Source: Echria macrotheca
Taxonomy: Eukaryota; Ascomycota; Sordariomycetes; Sordariales; Schizotheciaceae
DNA: 64,000 bases
Direction: 5' to 3'
NCBI GenBank assembly: GCA_030411725.1
Contig: MU839833.1
Span: 1,364,001-1,428,000 of the forward strand
Both the position numbers and the translations under genes were made by a program. Of this stretch, positions 31,913-43,393 are shown one piece after another (the stretch's first letter is position 1; each line of letters starts with the position of its first letter). The notes under the pieces were generated by a model. It made no database searches and was not told the DNA's origin. It worked only from the letters and a program-made list of their open reading frames with translations.

Positions 31913-34445
31913 ATGGAAGCCGTAGGCGCAATAATCGGCATAGCAGACTGCACCCTGCGAACAACATCCAAGCTATGGGCCGTGACCAACGCGTGGCGCG
32001 ACGCGCCGGCCGACCTGCACCGGCTGCGCGACGACCTCGCGCGCACGCAGCGCTTCTTCGCCGAGACGCAGGAGGGGATTAATTCCATGTACGCGCTTGA
32101 GTCGAGATCAAAAATTCAACTGGGGGAGTCGCATGCCTCATGGCGCGAGCTGGAACGGCTGCTCGATGAGGGCTATGCGGTACTCAGACAGATTGAGAAG
32201 TTTGTGGATCACTTGTTGGATGACAGGCCTCCTCCTCCTCCTCCTCCTCCGACCGCTGGTGGTGGTGGTGGTTTGTTGAATGATGGGACCCAAACGACGA
32301 GGGAGCTGGGGAAGAGAAGGAGGATTATCTGGATGACCTCTTCCAGAAAAATTCAAAAGTTGAGGGATGAGCTGAGGGGGATTGTGTCTAATGTCTGTCG
32401 GTTGTTGATTGCGCAGAATGTGTAAGTTCCAATGTTTGCGATTAAAGGGTGTCGGCAACTGCTGCTGACACAAATACCTATTCAGATCGGCTTCGGCGGA
32501 GATATTTGTTTCCCTAGAACGTGGGATAACGTCCGGAGCACACTCGGCGGCCGAGCAGATAGCCTCGCACACGGAAAAGACTCTCCAGAAATACCAGGAC
32601 GCAGCCATCTCCCGGTTCGGAAAGATTCTCGAGCTATCCCAAGAAACCATCCTGGCCCAGGTCGAACGGAGACTCGACGAGCTCGGGAACAAGATCATGA
32701 CTCCTCCGATTCCTCCAGAGACAAACAAGGCTACCAACAACAACGTCCAGTGGAGTGTCCAGCAGATATCCATCACCGGTCTACCGCAGGACCACCACTC
32801 GTTCCACAACAAACTAAAACAGCCACCCCCGGCAATATGGTCCCCCGACCTTGCCAACCCAATGTCCTCACAGGTAAACCTGCACAAGTGCGACATGTCC
32901 TGCCGCTGCGCATGCCACGCCTCGGCCGCCTTCCGGTGGTGCATGGTCTCCCTCAGCCCGGTCCTCCTAGGCCGCATGGCCATCGGCTACCGCGGCCACT
33001 CGACGCGCCGATGCTCAATCCGGAGCTGCAGCTATTACCACATCAAGCGCCGCCCGTCCCGATCCATCCAGATCCAGTACACCTTCCCCGACTGGCTCGC
33101 GCGCATCGCCGTGTCCATGTTTTGTTCCACGAACCTAAACGGGAGCCCGCAGATGGTGATCCGGGTGCTAAACCGACTACACTTCAAGTCAGTCCAGGCG
33201 CACGGCCTCTTCGGCCGGGTGCGCGCGGGCGACATCGAGGGCGTGAAGCAGATGCTACGCGACGGGACCGGGTCCGTGTACGACGTGGTCGACCCGGCCG
33301 GCATGTCGCTGCTCAACGAGGCGCTGCACGAGCTCAACTACGAGATGGCCGAGTTCCTGCTGCGCGCGGGCGCCGATCCGCACCAGCAGCACCTGATCGG
33401 GACGGGAAAAGGCACGTCGGCCATGGACCACGCCGTGAATTTGTTCATAAACCGGCGGCGGCTCGGCGGCAGCGAGGGCGTCGTCGCGCTGGTGACGTCG
33501 CTGTTCCCCGTCGCGACGTATATTCGGGATCTCGAGTATCCGGCGATATCCATGATCATCATGGGGATTTTGCACATGGATCTCGGGGAGGCGCTGCGCA
33601 AGCCTGAATATCTGGCGGGTATCAACGAGACGGGTGAGGGCCACCTGACGCCGCTGGCCGTGGCCGTGACGAGCGGCGATCTCAAGGCCGCGAGACTGCT
33701 CCTCCGCGCGGGCGCCGACGTGAACGCCAGGTTCGGGACCATGCAGTACACGGCCCTCCACCGGGCCTGTCTGTACGACGACGCGCGGATGGTTAAACTG
33801 CTTCTCGAGGCGGGCGCCGACATTCATGCCAGAGACAGATCGGGCCACACGCCGCTCGCCTTCGCCGCGGGTTCGAAATACGACATCCCCGACATCCTCG
33901 ACGTCCTCCTGCGGCACGGCGCCGACGTGACAACGGTAGACCCGTTCGGGTCGCAGCCGCTCTCGCGCACCGCAATAGACATACTGCCGGTCAAGGCGCG
34001 CTTTCTGATGGACCGCGGCGGCGCCGACGTGAACCACCGCGACCACGAGGGCGAGACGGCGCTGAACGAGGCGGTCCTGCAGAGTTTGGGGGAGATGTGC
34101 CGCGTGTTTTTGGCGTGGCCGGGCCACGACGTGCTGAATGTGAATAAGTACGGCATGACGATACTGCATAATGTCGCGCGAGATGCTGATGCGGCGACTA
34201 TGCGTGTTTTTACGGAAGCAAAAATCCAAGGGCTGAATCCGGCGGCGAGGGACGCGCAAGGGAGGACGGCTGTGATGGTCTTTAGTGAGCGGAAGCAAAC
34301 GGTCGAGCTTTGTGCTGCGTTTGAGAAGCTGTTGGATAGTGTCGAGCGGGGGTATTATACCGCTGGGTTCGGGGAGGCGGATGGGGAGTGTTGTGATTCG
34401 GATGATGAGGAGTTTTTTGATGCGAAAGAGATGTGGGAGGTCTGA
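31913..34445 (+). CDS. Ankyrin-repeat protein with STAND-like N-terminal domain
   Basis: Exons 31913-32421 and 32486-34445, joined in phase 2 over a 64-bp intron (GTAAGT...TTCAG); 822 residues. The N-terminus (MEAVGAIIGIADCTLRTTSK, then DAPADLHRLRDDLARTQ) resembles the helical domain that opens many fungal STAND/NLR-type proteins. A polyproline/polyglycine spacer (PPPPPPPP, GGGGG) and a helical segment follow. No NACHT or NB-ARC P-loop is present. A Cys-rich block at about residues 300-330 (CDMSCRCACHASAAF) precedes the ankyrin part, about 430-790, with repeats such as TPLAVAVTSGDLKAARLLL, TALHRACLYDDARMVKLLL and TPLAFAAG. Role unknown; a recognition or scaffold role in fungal non-self or signalling pathways is inference. 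The stop codon TGA is formed by the first bases of a 132-bp dispersed repeat. Confidence 0.83.
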
Positions 34446-34574
34446 AAGACTGGATGGAGTAAGGATGCTTGGTTTGGTGGAAGAGAGGATGAGCCCCGAG
34501 GACTGGCTAAATACAGGTGGCGGGGTCAGGGTGCTCCTGCTATCCTGCCCAGGGTGCTCCTTCCCGGCCTAACA
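34443..34574 (-). mobile_element. LTR-like dispersed repeat, copy 1 (ankyrin stop codon)
   Basis: 132 bp, read on the minus strand from TGTTAGGCCGGGAAGG to CTTTCA, so the ends are TG...CA as in LTRs. It contains CACCTGTATTTAGCCAG, also found in the other two copies at 49653-49784 and 62778-62911. The plus-strand flanks share GGTC immediately outside both ends (AGGTCT if the terminal T is counted), consistent with a target-site duplication. Its first plus-strand bases, TGA, are the stop codon of the ankyrin gene. Probably a solo LTR or a small non-autonomous element. Confidence 0.7.
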
Positions 34575-36632
34575 GGTCTAAGTTACTGGGTGAGTGAGGC
34601 TTTGAGAAAAGAGTGAGTGGGAGAGCGTATGGAGATATACCTTTAATAGCGGGAGGGACGGCAGGGAATCCTTTAGGATTACGTGGGACGAGCGCGGCGT
34701 TTACTGGAACTAGCTGGGGGCATATAACAATAACCAAATGTAAGATTGGAATAGAACAGAGAGAAAGGATGAGTTGGCGTGTGATGAGAGTCCACATCAG
34801 GACTCCGGTGATGCTCAGGATTGGCCTAGACTGGCTCGTCTTTGCTGACCCGAATTACCATTTTGAACCGCTTCCACTCCAACCGAGGCATATAAAGCGA
34901 CCAAAATACATACCGTGTTTGGGTTGCTGTCTTGTATGATATTAGACACTTACCTGGGCGCTGGAGATTCTGTTCAGGTCCCGTACATAAACCTCTCAGA
35001 AGAAACCTAAGCATTGCACACTGGATGCGGTGAGTTGCTGTTCAACCGATGGGGACTGTAGCAAACCACTTGCGCATCTATTGACTCTTTACCTACTCCA
35101 GCTGGTTGGTGGCTTGGAATACTAATACCGACGAGAGGGGAGACGAAGGCGGTTCTTAATACCAATCGTTGCTTCAGAGGCGATGGCGTCCTGTGACATG
35201 TCCTTTCATCCTCCTGGAGTGGGTGAGGTGCCGAGGGGAGTATACCTGTGGGACCTGAACTAGCCTTTTCTGCACCTAGCATTGTGTGCCTGGGAGCTCG
35301 GTACTAGCGGGCCTTACGTGCAGGAGAGAAATTGGATCTGGATAGGGTGGATGATGCTCGAGGCTAGTAAGAAGACGCGCTCCAGGGAGTCAGCCGCCGG
35401 CGGTTCTGTCTGCGTTGGCTTGTGACTGGCGGTATGAAGGAGCCGACGTTGAGAACCCATACCTATTGATGTCTAAAGGGTATTCTACCACAGGCCGGCC
35501 ACCTATTTGGATTCACTGATGGTCTTGGATTGTTTGCAAGACCTGCGATGACCGGGAGCCCATTCTCATTGTCAGCTCGGCCAACCGGTATTGGCCATAG
35601 AGTCCGGAAAGTTGGCGATCGGACCTACCGATGACTGTTACCTGCTTTGAAATACCTATCAGTTCATGTCGCGATGTGAACTCACCTGACGCAACACCAC
35701 GATAACCTCCGCGATGCATGCGGATTCCCTGAGCAGGGATCAGCTCGAGAGACCAAATAACATTGGGTATGGTGGGCGAAACGTCCTAGGTAGGCACAAG
35801 TGAGACACCATAGGGAATGAGAGAGGCAGTCCGCTCCTCAAGCAAACACTCAAAGTGGTAAGTTTCGACCCCAAGCATCCCAACACCCGGCCCAGCTCTG
35901 AGAGGGCACGAAAGGCAGCTATATAAGCACCGCCACCAGGCCAAGTATCCAACTGGCGTCGTGGAGGCGTGTATGGTGCTGTCGTATTGGGTTGCGGGAC
36001 TCGATGCGGCATCATCATCGCACCTTCCGAAGGTATCCTGCCTCTGCCCGGGAAGCGGCGCCCTCCTCTCTGGGAGGCCACCAGTTCGAGCCCTGGTTTG
36101 GATCAGTGCTCGACGAAAGTCGGCCGCCCAACCGAGGTAATGGTAAAACAATAAAATGCCGCCCAGGCGCCATGTTTCCTCGAACGACCGGCCTCCTGAG
36201 ATTTTTTTTTCTTTTTGGCCTACACAATTTCTTGTCCTTCTTTTTAGCTAGCTCAGGTTCGAACAGAAAATAGAAATCAAACCGGACTTCACAAATGCCT
36301 CGATCACATCGGCAACTAAAAACCCGATTCTACGGGCGAATAGGGAGAAGCGGCAGCGAGGCTTGCAATTAGTAGCTTTCGCATAGGCTCACCGGTTATG
36401 TATCAATCCTGACTTAGTCAATTAAGTAAACGGCACAGGACATTGTGCGCTAGATATGGCGTGTAGGAACGGATGAGAGAAACAAGCTGCTGTAGCAATA
36501 GTCGGTCATATCTCTGCGGAAACCACCTGTCATCCAAAACCTTGCAACCCGGAGATTCAACGACATAAATACAATCTTATTGATGGCTGGTAAAGCTGTC
36601 ACCATACCTAAGAACTACAGCCTCCCCCTAAG
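34575..36632. other. Spacer between convergent genes
   Basis: About 2 kb between the ankyrin gene (+) and the phosphoglucose isomerase gene (-). Short frames near 35740-36273 on both strands are chance-like. A GTTCGAGCCC stretch near 36090 resembles a tRNA B box but no tRNA can be folded around it. No other feature seen. Confidence 0.45.
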
Positions 36633-38364
36633 TCAAAACCCCGAATACTTCTTGAACGCAGCCAGCAGCCCGCCAGTTGACGAGTCATGACCCTGACCAT
36701 TGCCGGGCTCGTCAATCTCCTTGAGGATCTTCTTGGCCAACACCTTGCCGAGCTCAACACCCCACTGATCAAAGCTGTTGATGTCCCACACAGCACCCTC
36801 GGTGAAGGTCAGATGCTCATAGTAGACAATGAGCGCACCCAGCTCCGCAGGTCCAATGTGGCCGCCAACCAGAATGCTCGTCGTCGGGCGGTTGCCCAGG
36901 AACACCTTGTGCGGTACGAGGTGTTCGGGCACATTGCCCTCAGCGCGGACCTCGTCAGCAGTCTTGCCGACCATGAGCGCCTCTGCTTGTGCGAGATAGT
37001 TGGATGCCAACATCTTCTGGTGCAGCCCGTTCGAAACAGGGTTGTGGGACTTGGCAGCGAGGATGAAATCCGTGGGAATGAGCTTGGTGCCCTGGTGGAC
37101 GAGCTGGAAGAACGAGTGCTGGGCATTGGTGCAGGGCTCGCCGAAGAGGATGGGCCCCGTAGTATACTTGGTGCGGGATCCGTCCGACGTCACCGACTTG
37201 CCATTAGACTCCATGGACAGCTGTTGGAGATAGGCTGGGAAACGATGAAGATACTGATCGAAGGGGGCGACGAGATGCGTCTGGGCGTTGAAGAAGTTGG
37301 AGTACCACACGCTGAGCAGACCGCCGAGGACGGGAATGTTCTCCTTGAGCGGAGCGGTGCGGAAGTGCTGGTCCATGGCATGGGCACCCGCGAGGAACTT
37401 GCGGAAGTTGTCGTAGCCAATGTACAGAGCCACGCTGAGGCCAATGGCGCTCCATACCGAGTAGCGGCCACCAACCCAGCTCTCAAAACCAAACATGTTC
37501 TTCGCATCGATGCCGAACTTGGTCACCTCAGCCTCGTTGGTCGACATGGCCACGAAGTGCTTGGCAATGTCGCCCTTGCCGCCCGTCTTCTCGAGGAACC
37601 AGGACTTGGCCGTGTTTGCGTTGGTCGTCGTCTCGGCAGTCGTGAAAGTCTTGGAGGCGATGAGGAAGAGCGTCGTCTCGGGATCCGAGTGGGCGAGGGC
37701 CTCGGCGACGTGAGTGCCATCAATATTGGAGACAAAGTGCAGCGTCATGTCCTTGGCGCCGTAGTGCTTCAACGCCTCCGTGACCATAACGGGGCCTCTG
37801 TCTCAAAGTTAGTCGCCGCGGACTGCATACACCCCAAAGCACTTACAGGTCCGAACCTCCAATGCCAACATTGATGATGGTCGTCAACTTCTTCCCGGTG
37901 AATCCCTTCCACTCACCACTCCGCACCTGCTCCGAGAACTCGCGCATGTGCTCCAGAACTTCGTTCACGCCGCCCTTGGTGTTCATGACGTCGACGCCGT
38001 CGATGCTCATGGGGAGGTTCTCGACATTGCGCAGGGCGACGTGGTAGACGGCGCGGTCCTCGGTAAAGTTGATCTTCTTGCCCGCAAACATGTCATCGCG
38101 CTTCTTCTCGACCCCGGCATCCTGGGCGAGCTTGACGAGCTTGTCGAGCGTCTCTTCGGTCACGAGGTTCTTGCTAAAGTCGAAAAGGATATCGGTCTCG
38201 GCCGCATCGCTCGATACGTCGGCGGGGAGCTTGAAAGTGCGCGAAAACTTGTCGAAGCGCTCGGGGTCCGACTTGAAAGCGTCCTTGAGGACAAACGAGT
38301 TGCCAACGCTCTCGTGGTGTGACTGCAGATCGGCCCAGGCCGGGAGGGTGTTTGCTGGAGCCAT
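36633..38364 (-). CDS. pgi1: Glucose-6-phosphate isomerase
   Basis: Two exons read downwards, 38364-37847 and 37797-36633, joined in phase 2 over a 49-bp intron; 560 residues, the normal fungal length. It interconverts glucose-6-phosphate and fructose-6-phosphate in the cytosol, serving glycolysis, gluconeogenesis and wall-sugar supply. The splice falls inside the substrate-binding loop NVGIGGSDLGPVMV, which reads correctly only when joined. Other family landmarks are ESWVGGRYSVWSAIGLSVAL, SNGKSVTSDGSRTKYTTGPI, FGEPCTNAQHSFFQLVHQGT and FDQWGVELGKVLAKKI near the C-terminus. The start MAPANTLPAWADLQSHH is typical of fungal enzymes. Its GC-rich, C-ending codons suggest high expression. Confidence 0.97.
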
Positions 38365-39363
38365 TGTCTTGTTCGTCCGACGGTGTCAGGGGATGTAGGA
38401 GGGAGGGATGTTCTTAGAGATGCGAGAATGCGCGATTCACCTGCGAACCTAGAAATAACCCAAGGTTGGCGGATTCCCGGAGCTTAACAAGGTGGACTTC
38501 TCTTTCAACCGGCATCGACGGAGGTGGGGTGATGCCCCGCACCTGCTGTGCCTCGAGCTTCGAGGAGAGGAGCTCTCCCGTCGCGTCGCAGTTTTAGAAA
38601 GATGCCGCGGGGCAGCTCAACACAGCGGCATCGGGATTCGGCGTGAAAACACCTACCTGTGGGTTACAGCTGACAGAAAGGACTCTGTTCTTTCGAGTCT
38701 TTATCGAGCAAACACAGAGGAAGGGATGCCAAACTGCTGGCAACCGCGACAGCCTGGTGAGGCCTTTATTAGACTTTGCCCGACCTACTACCCCTCCGTC
38801 GCGATGGTGCTCACTCATAGGACGATCAATCACAATCTGTAGGACGTCATCGGAGAAAGCAGCGACAGCCCCACCTCGACCGCGGCAGCCACTGCCAAAC
38901 CCCTCGTTCGTTCCACCCCACCCCCTCAGGGCATTTATCCAATTCGCAGAGGCTGAGTAAGAGCATCCATCGGCGGTCCACCGACGAAACCTACCGAACG
39001 GTCTGGGTCTGGATGGACTTGGGACATGACAGCTAGCTCTCAGCCGACTGATGTGTTGCCTCGAAATCTGTCTTGTACTGTCTTAGCATGGTAACGGAAA
39101 AGTCCGACTCTACACCTTTTCTCACCGAGGGGAAAGACGAGAGGAAAACTGCTAGGTACCAAAACTTTACATCATGCCCAACTCCAAATGTGAAATCGCA
39201 AATCCCGCCAGAGATGCAATCCCAGTGCATGTACCAGCCAAGCCAGCCAATGTCGCCGCTTGGTTTTATCTCCCATCCCAGCCCATAACCATCCCCGCGC
39301 CAGCTCCCGGAGTTGCGGCCGGACGTCCCGATCTCCGGGAGCTCCGTCTTCATCCATAACCGC
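38365..39363. other. Intergenic, promoter of the isomerase gene
   Basis: Lies upstream of the isomerase and downstream of the kinase, both minus strand. Motif-free frames of about 100 codons occur near 38492-38960. No repeat or RNA gene recognised. Confidence 0.45.
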
Positions 39364-41491
39364 CTACCGATCTTGAATGCTGCCCACAAACGAGGGATCC
39401 TTAACGCTACCTCCGGCATCTCCGAGACCCGCAATCGGCCGGTTGTAACTGAAGCCTGTGAACTGGTTCTGCATCGTCTGAGAGAGAATCGGACCTTCGA
39501 CGTAGGAATCCTGCGGAGGCTCTGACGTGAATTCGGGGTCGAAGTTGGCAGTGTCAAGAGCGTCAACCTAAGCAAGTGGTTAGCTTAATCAGTACCGGAG
39601 AATCAGTGCACATACCACGCTGGGCTTGAATGCCGGGTCGTATTTGCGCATAAGGAGCTTGAGCCAGTCGATGGCATGGAAGAAGGGGTGAGCCTTGATC
39701 TCGGCAGAGCCGTTGGCACCGAGCCGTTGCTGAGGATCCCGGTTCAACAGCTTGGTGAGGAGATCCTTGGCCGCTGGTGGGACGATATCGTGGTCTGGGA
39801 AGTGAAGGGGATCGCTGAGGATCTTGCGATACATCTCGTTGGTGTTTTCGTCGTAGAACGGCGGCAGTCCCGTCAACATCTCGTACAGCAAAACACCCAA
39901 CGTCCACCAGTCGACCGTCTTGTTGTAGCCATTACCCAGCAGCAGCTCGGGCGCAAGGTACTCCGGAGTTCCACAGAACGTGTTAGTCCGGTCTTCATCC
40001 TTCATATCGAGCTTGCACAGGCCAAAGTCACACAGCGCGATATGACCCTGATAGTCGAGAAGAATATTCTCGGGCTTCAAGTCACGGTAGATGACATTGA
40101 AGCCGTGGAGACACTCGAGAGCGCACAAGAGTTCTGCCGTATAGAACCGACTGCGGTTCACGTCGAATCGTTGCTCCTTTTGCAGGTGGTGGAACAGCTC
40201 GCCGCCGTTGACAAAGGCGAGAACGAAATAAAGCTTCTCTGGGCTTTGGAAGGTGAACTTGAGCGGCACGATGAAGGGATTGTTGATCTGAGCCAGGACC
40301 GATCGTTCGGCTAACGTATGGGCAACTTCCGATCTCGAAATGATGTGCGCCTTGCGGATCGTCTTGAGAGCGTAGATTCGGTTCGTGTCCTTCTTTCTCA
40401 CCTGCATCACCTTTCCGAAGCTGCCCTTGCCGACCACCTTGAGCAGCTCAAAGTCCTCAATCTTGAGCTTGCCGGCCCTGTTCTCCACATACTCGACGCC
40501 GATCTTGATCTTGCCTGTGCCGTACTGGACCTCGCTCCACTCAACGCCGCTCTGCCCGAGAGCGCGCTCTCGTGATGCGAACTCGGCAGCCGCCTTTTCC
40601 CGGTCCTTTTTGCTGGCCTTGGGATCTTCCACATACTGCTGCTTCTCTTCGAATCTAGGATTGACCCGGGCAACACCGAGGAAGATGTCTTGACTCCGTC
40701 CCGAGCCTGGGGGGGCATTGGGATTGCGGATGTATAGATGTACCGAAAGTTCCGACACTCTCGACACGTCGAACTTGTACTGGGTATTAGAACCGGCCCA
40801 CAACGGGTTCTCGGGATTGCCCTCGACTGAGTTTACAAAGACCTGGACCTTGTCGAAATCGATCAGGGCATACGGCATGTACTTTGTCGAGATCCGGCCG
40901 TGGTTCGTCGGGATTCCGCTAAAGCCGCCAGCTGTCTGGGGTCGGCCGTTGACGAAATTCCCCGACCGTGACGAGTTGGGCCGCACCGAGCCCGCCATGC
41001 TGAGCGCATTTCCGGTCGAGAGAGAGCTGCCCGAGTGCGTCGGGTTAAACGAGTTGCGGTATTGCTCGGGAAGCGAGAACCCTTGGCCTTCGTAGAGGGT
41101 AACGACGAGAATACCAGGCTTCGGGGTTATCACGGGGGCCTGCGTGAGGGCTTCCGACGCAGCTATCGACACAGGTCAGCGAGGCGACCCCAGGTTTTTG
41201 AGTATAGACTTACCGATGGGATTCTCATTTGTGGGCGTGGCCGCGCCGGAAATGCCGCCGGGGCTCTTGCTCTCCTTGTCTGTGATGGTAGAAGTCGAGG
41301 GGGATCGGGAGAAGGTACTCGTGAGGGGGCCCAAATGGGTCTCCTTCAATTCTGTAGCCGGGCCATGTCAGTCGAGGACCAAGAACACACTTGCGCCGAG
41401 CCGACGACGCCCAGGAGTGTCTGGGCAAGTCGGCGATCGGGCGAGATGGCGGGGAAGAGGGCGACATACTCTTGGTAAGTTTCCACGACAT
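39364..41491 (-). CDS. ypk1: AGC-family protein kinase, YPK1/Gad8 type
   Basis: Four exons read downwards: 41491-41470, 41351-41214, 41162-39616 and 39567-39364, with introns of 118, 51 and 48 bp; 636 residues. The tiny first exon encodes MSWKLTK, and the join gives MSWKLTKKLKETHLGPL, the conserved start of fungal YPK kinases. Residues to about 280 are the regulatory N-terminus with a C2-like region (GILVVTLYEGQGFSLP). The kinase domain has the Gly-loop VGKGSFGKVMQV, Lys in YALKTIRKAH, catalytic YRDLKPENILLD, CDFGLCKLD and activation loop TNTFCGTPEYLAPE. The last exon carries the C-terminal tail: the turn-motif region SEPPQDSYVEGP and hydrophobic motif FTGFSY, targets of TORC2. Role: cytosolic kinase in the TORC2-PDK1-YPK pathway controlling sphingolipid balance, membrane stress and wall integrity (established for the family). 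Confidence 0.95.
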
Positions 41492-42536
41492 GGTGAAGGG
41501 GATGCGGAGTCGGCAAATAGGTTCCTAAAGTGCTAATAGAGGACTGATGGACTACTAAGCTAAGGTCCTAGGATGCGAGAAATGTAGTGCGAGATGTCGA
41601 TGTCGATGGATGTCGACAAGATGGCAGCCGTCCTAGGATGGAGGAGGCCGTGAGCGGTGGTTCAGATCCAAGGTTGACGGAACGACGGTCAGACTGCTGC
41701 GTGGGTGCGGGCGGTGGGGACAGGGGCGTTGCAGCACACTGCACAACCGCAGCCCCGCAACTGATGCGGTCAGCAGTGCGCGACCCTGGCTGGGACTGCC
41801 AACCCTTGCTATGCGAAATCTCCAAGCAGCGATCTCCCACTACCACAAACCTTCAATTTCATTGATGGCTGAACCAATTTTCGTTTTGCAGCGCCTCAGG
41901 AGGCGACGAGGATCGAAATTCAGCAGTCGGCCAAGGGGGACAGTCTCCAGACTGGGAGAGGCTTCCTCAGAGATGCTTGTGCAACACATGGTTATCAGAC
42001 CAAACCGATATTGCGGCGATGGAGTGTCACAAGTCCAGGGCCATGACGAAATCCGGTGTTCTAAATCAGGCACTTCCCAGCATCCGCGACCCAAGCCGGA
42101 GGTCGGCAGCAGTCGAGCAGGCAATGCCTGCCCAAGATACAGTTGTTTCAACACCTGAGACACCAGGGCTGAAGGACGGCTCATTTCGATGCACACCTTG
42201 ACCTCAGCTTTATCACCAATGTTGGAAGACATTCTTGGTCAAAGTTGTTTTGTTCCTGCGAAAACAAGACCTGGTCACTGGTCTTATCCATCAATTAGCC
42301 GCGCAAACACTCGACACAGCCTCAACAACGGCGAGGCCGATACCACTCCCCTGGCATCAGAGCCCAAACGTGGGGAGGGGCAAAAAGGGGGTTTAATGAC
42401 GGATTGCTCCGCCATCAACGCCCATCAATCAAAGACCCGCACAGCCGGCTAACAATTAATTGCCAGCAACCCGGTTCACTCGCCCCTTTCCTGTCCTTTT
42501 CCCCGACGTCAAACGAAACATCAAGAGTCCCATTAG
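41492..42536. other. Intergenic, no gene supported
   Basis: Spacer between the kinase start and the cutinase stop, both minus strand. Frames of about 90-130 codons at 41568-42232 overlap on both strands without motifs. Nothing else seen. Confidence 0.45.
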
Positions 42537-43393
42537 TCAGGTTGACAAACCAGACAAGACCAGATCAGCCACAAAGCCTGCTGCCGCGTCTGCGTCTCCA
42601 GCATATGTCAGGTGTGATAGAAGGACCATGTCGCCCCCGCCGCAGATATCGTCGGCAGCGTGGCATATTACCCGCTGCTTCCCCAGAGGAATACCGACAA
42701 CTGCAGCTGGATAGTATGGGTCTCCAAAGATGACAACCGCGCTGACTTTCGCGAGGTCGGTAGCCGGCACGAGCTGGGCGGCGTTATGCACGATCTGGCC
42801 GCCCTGTGAGTATCCGGCCATGACCAAATGGGTATCCGGGCAGGCCGCCAGGAGACGGGTAACGTCAGCCGCCCTAGAGGCGCGTCAGTGTCTTGGCTTG
42901 CAAACCTCGCGAGAGTCCGTTACATTTGCCGGCTGCCCCGAGGATCGCCACCCTCGAGGAATCCGGGGATATCAGCGTCGTAATCCACGCCTTGCACCGA
43001 CAGGGTGGATCCCAAGACGAGCCGATCCGCAACGGCGTCGAAAAAAACCGGGCCGACGAGGACCCCGACGTTGCCCACCTCGCTGGTTCCACGGGCGAAT
43101 AGGATGGTCACGTTTGCACAGGGTCCTCCACTGACTATGTCCCGGGTGGTCTCGATACCGAAGTCGAAGGCAACCACGGTCTCGGCTGCGGTGGTTAGAG
43201 CGCCTGCTTCCTGGACAACAACATTGACCGGGAAGAGTTGCGCTATCCAGGAGAGGAGGGTATTGAGTGGGAGGCTTGTATCCGCTGCTTTCGCCGTGGA
43301 CCTCTGAAAGGGGGTCGCTCGCCATCGCGGAGTTGGCTGCCCGAAGGCCAACCCAAGTACAGCAAAGGGGATCAGCAAGGTGACAGGTTTCAT
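42537..43393 (-). CDS. Secreted cutinase (serine esterase)
   Basis: Two exons read downwards, 43393-42924 and 42873-42537, joined in phase 2 over a 50-bp intron; 268 residues. The ATG at 43393 gives the signal peptide MKPVTLLIPFAVLGLAFGQ, whereas upstream in-frame ATGs would bury it. A propeptide-like region of about 60 residues precedes the catalytic domain. Motifs: GPCANVTILFARGTSE with the oxyanion region, nucleophile elbow AGYSQGGQ (Ser179), Asp in ADDICGGGD (about Asp232) and His in LSHLTYAGDA (His244). Paired cysteines match the family disulfides. The enzyme hydrolyses ester bonds of plant cutin or similar polyesters outside the cell. A TATA-like ACTTATACT lies about 40 bp before the start on the minus strand. 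Confidence 0.93.

Noticed and set aside
35990..36130. Possible tRNA around a GTTCGAGCCC B-box-like sequence
   Set aside because: No A box lies at the right distance and the stem flanking TTCGAGC would need an eight-base loop. No cloverleaf can be drawn.
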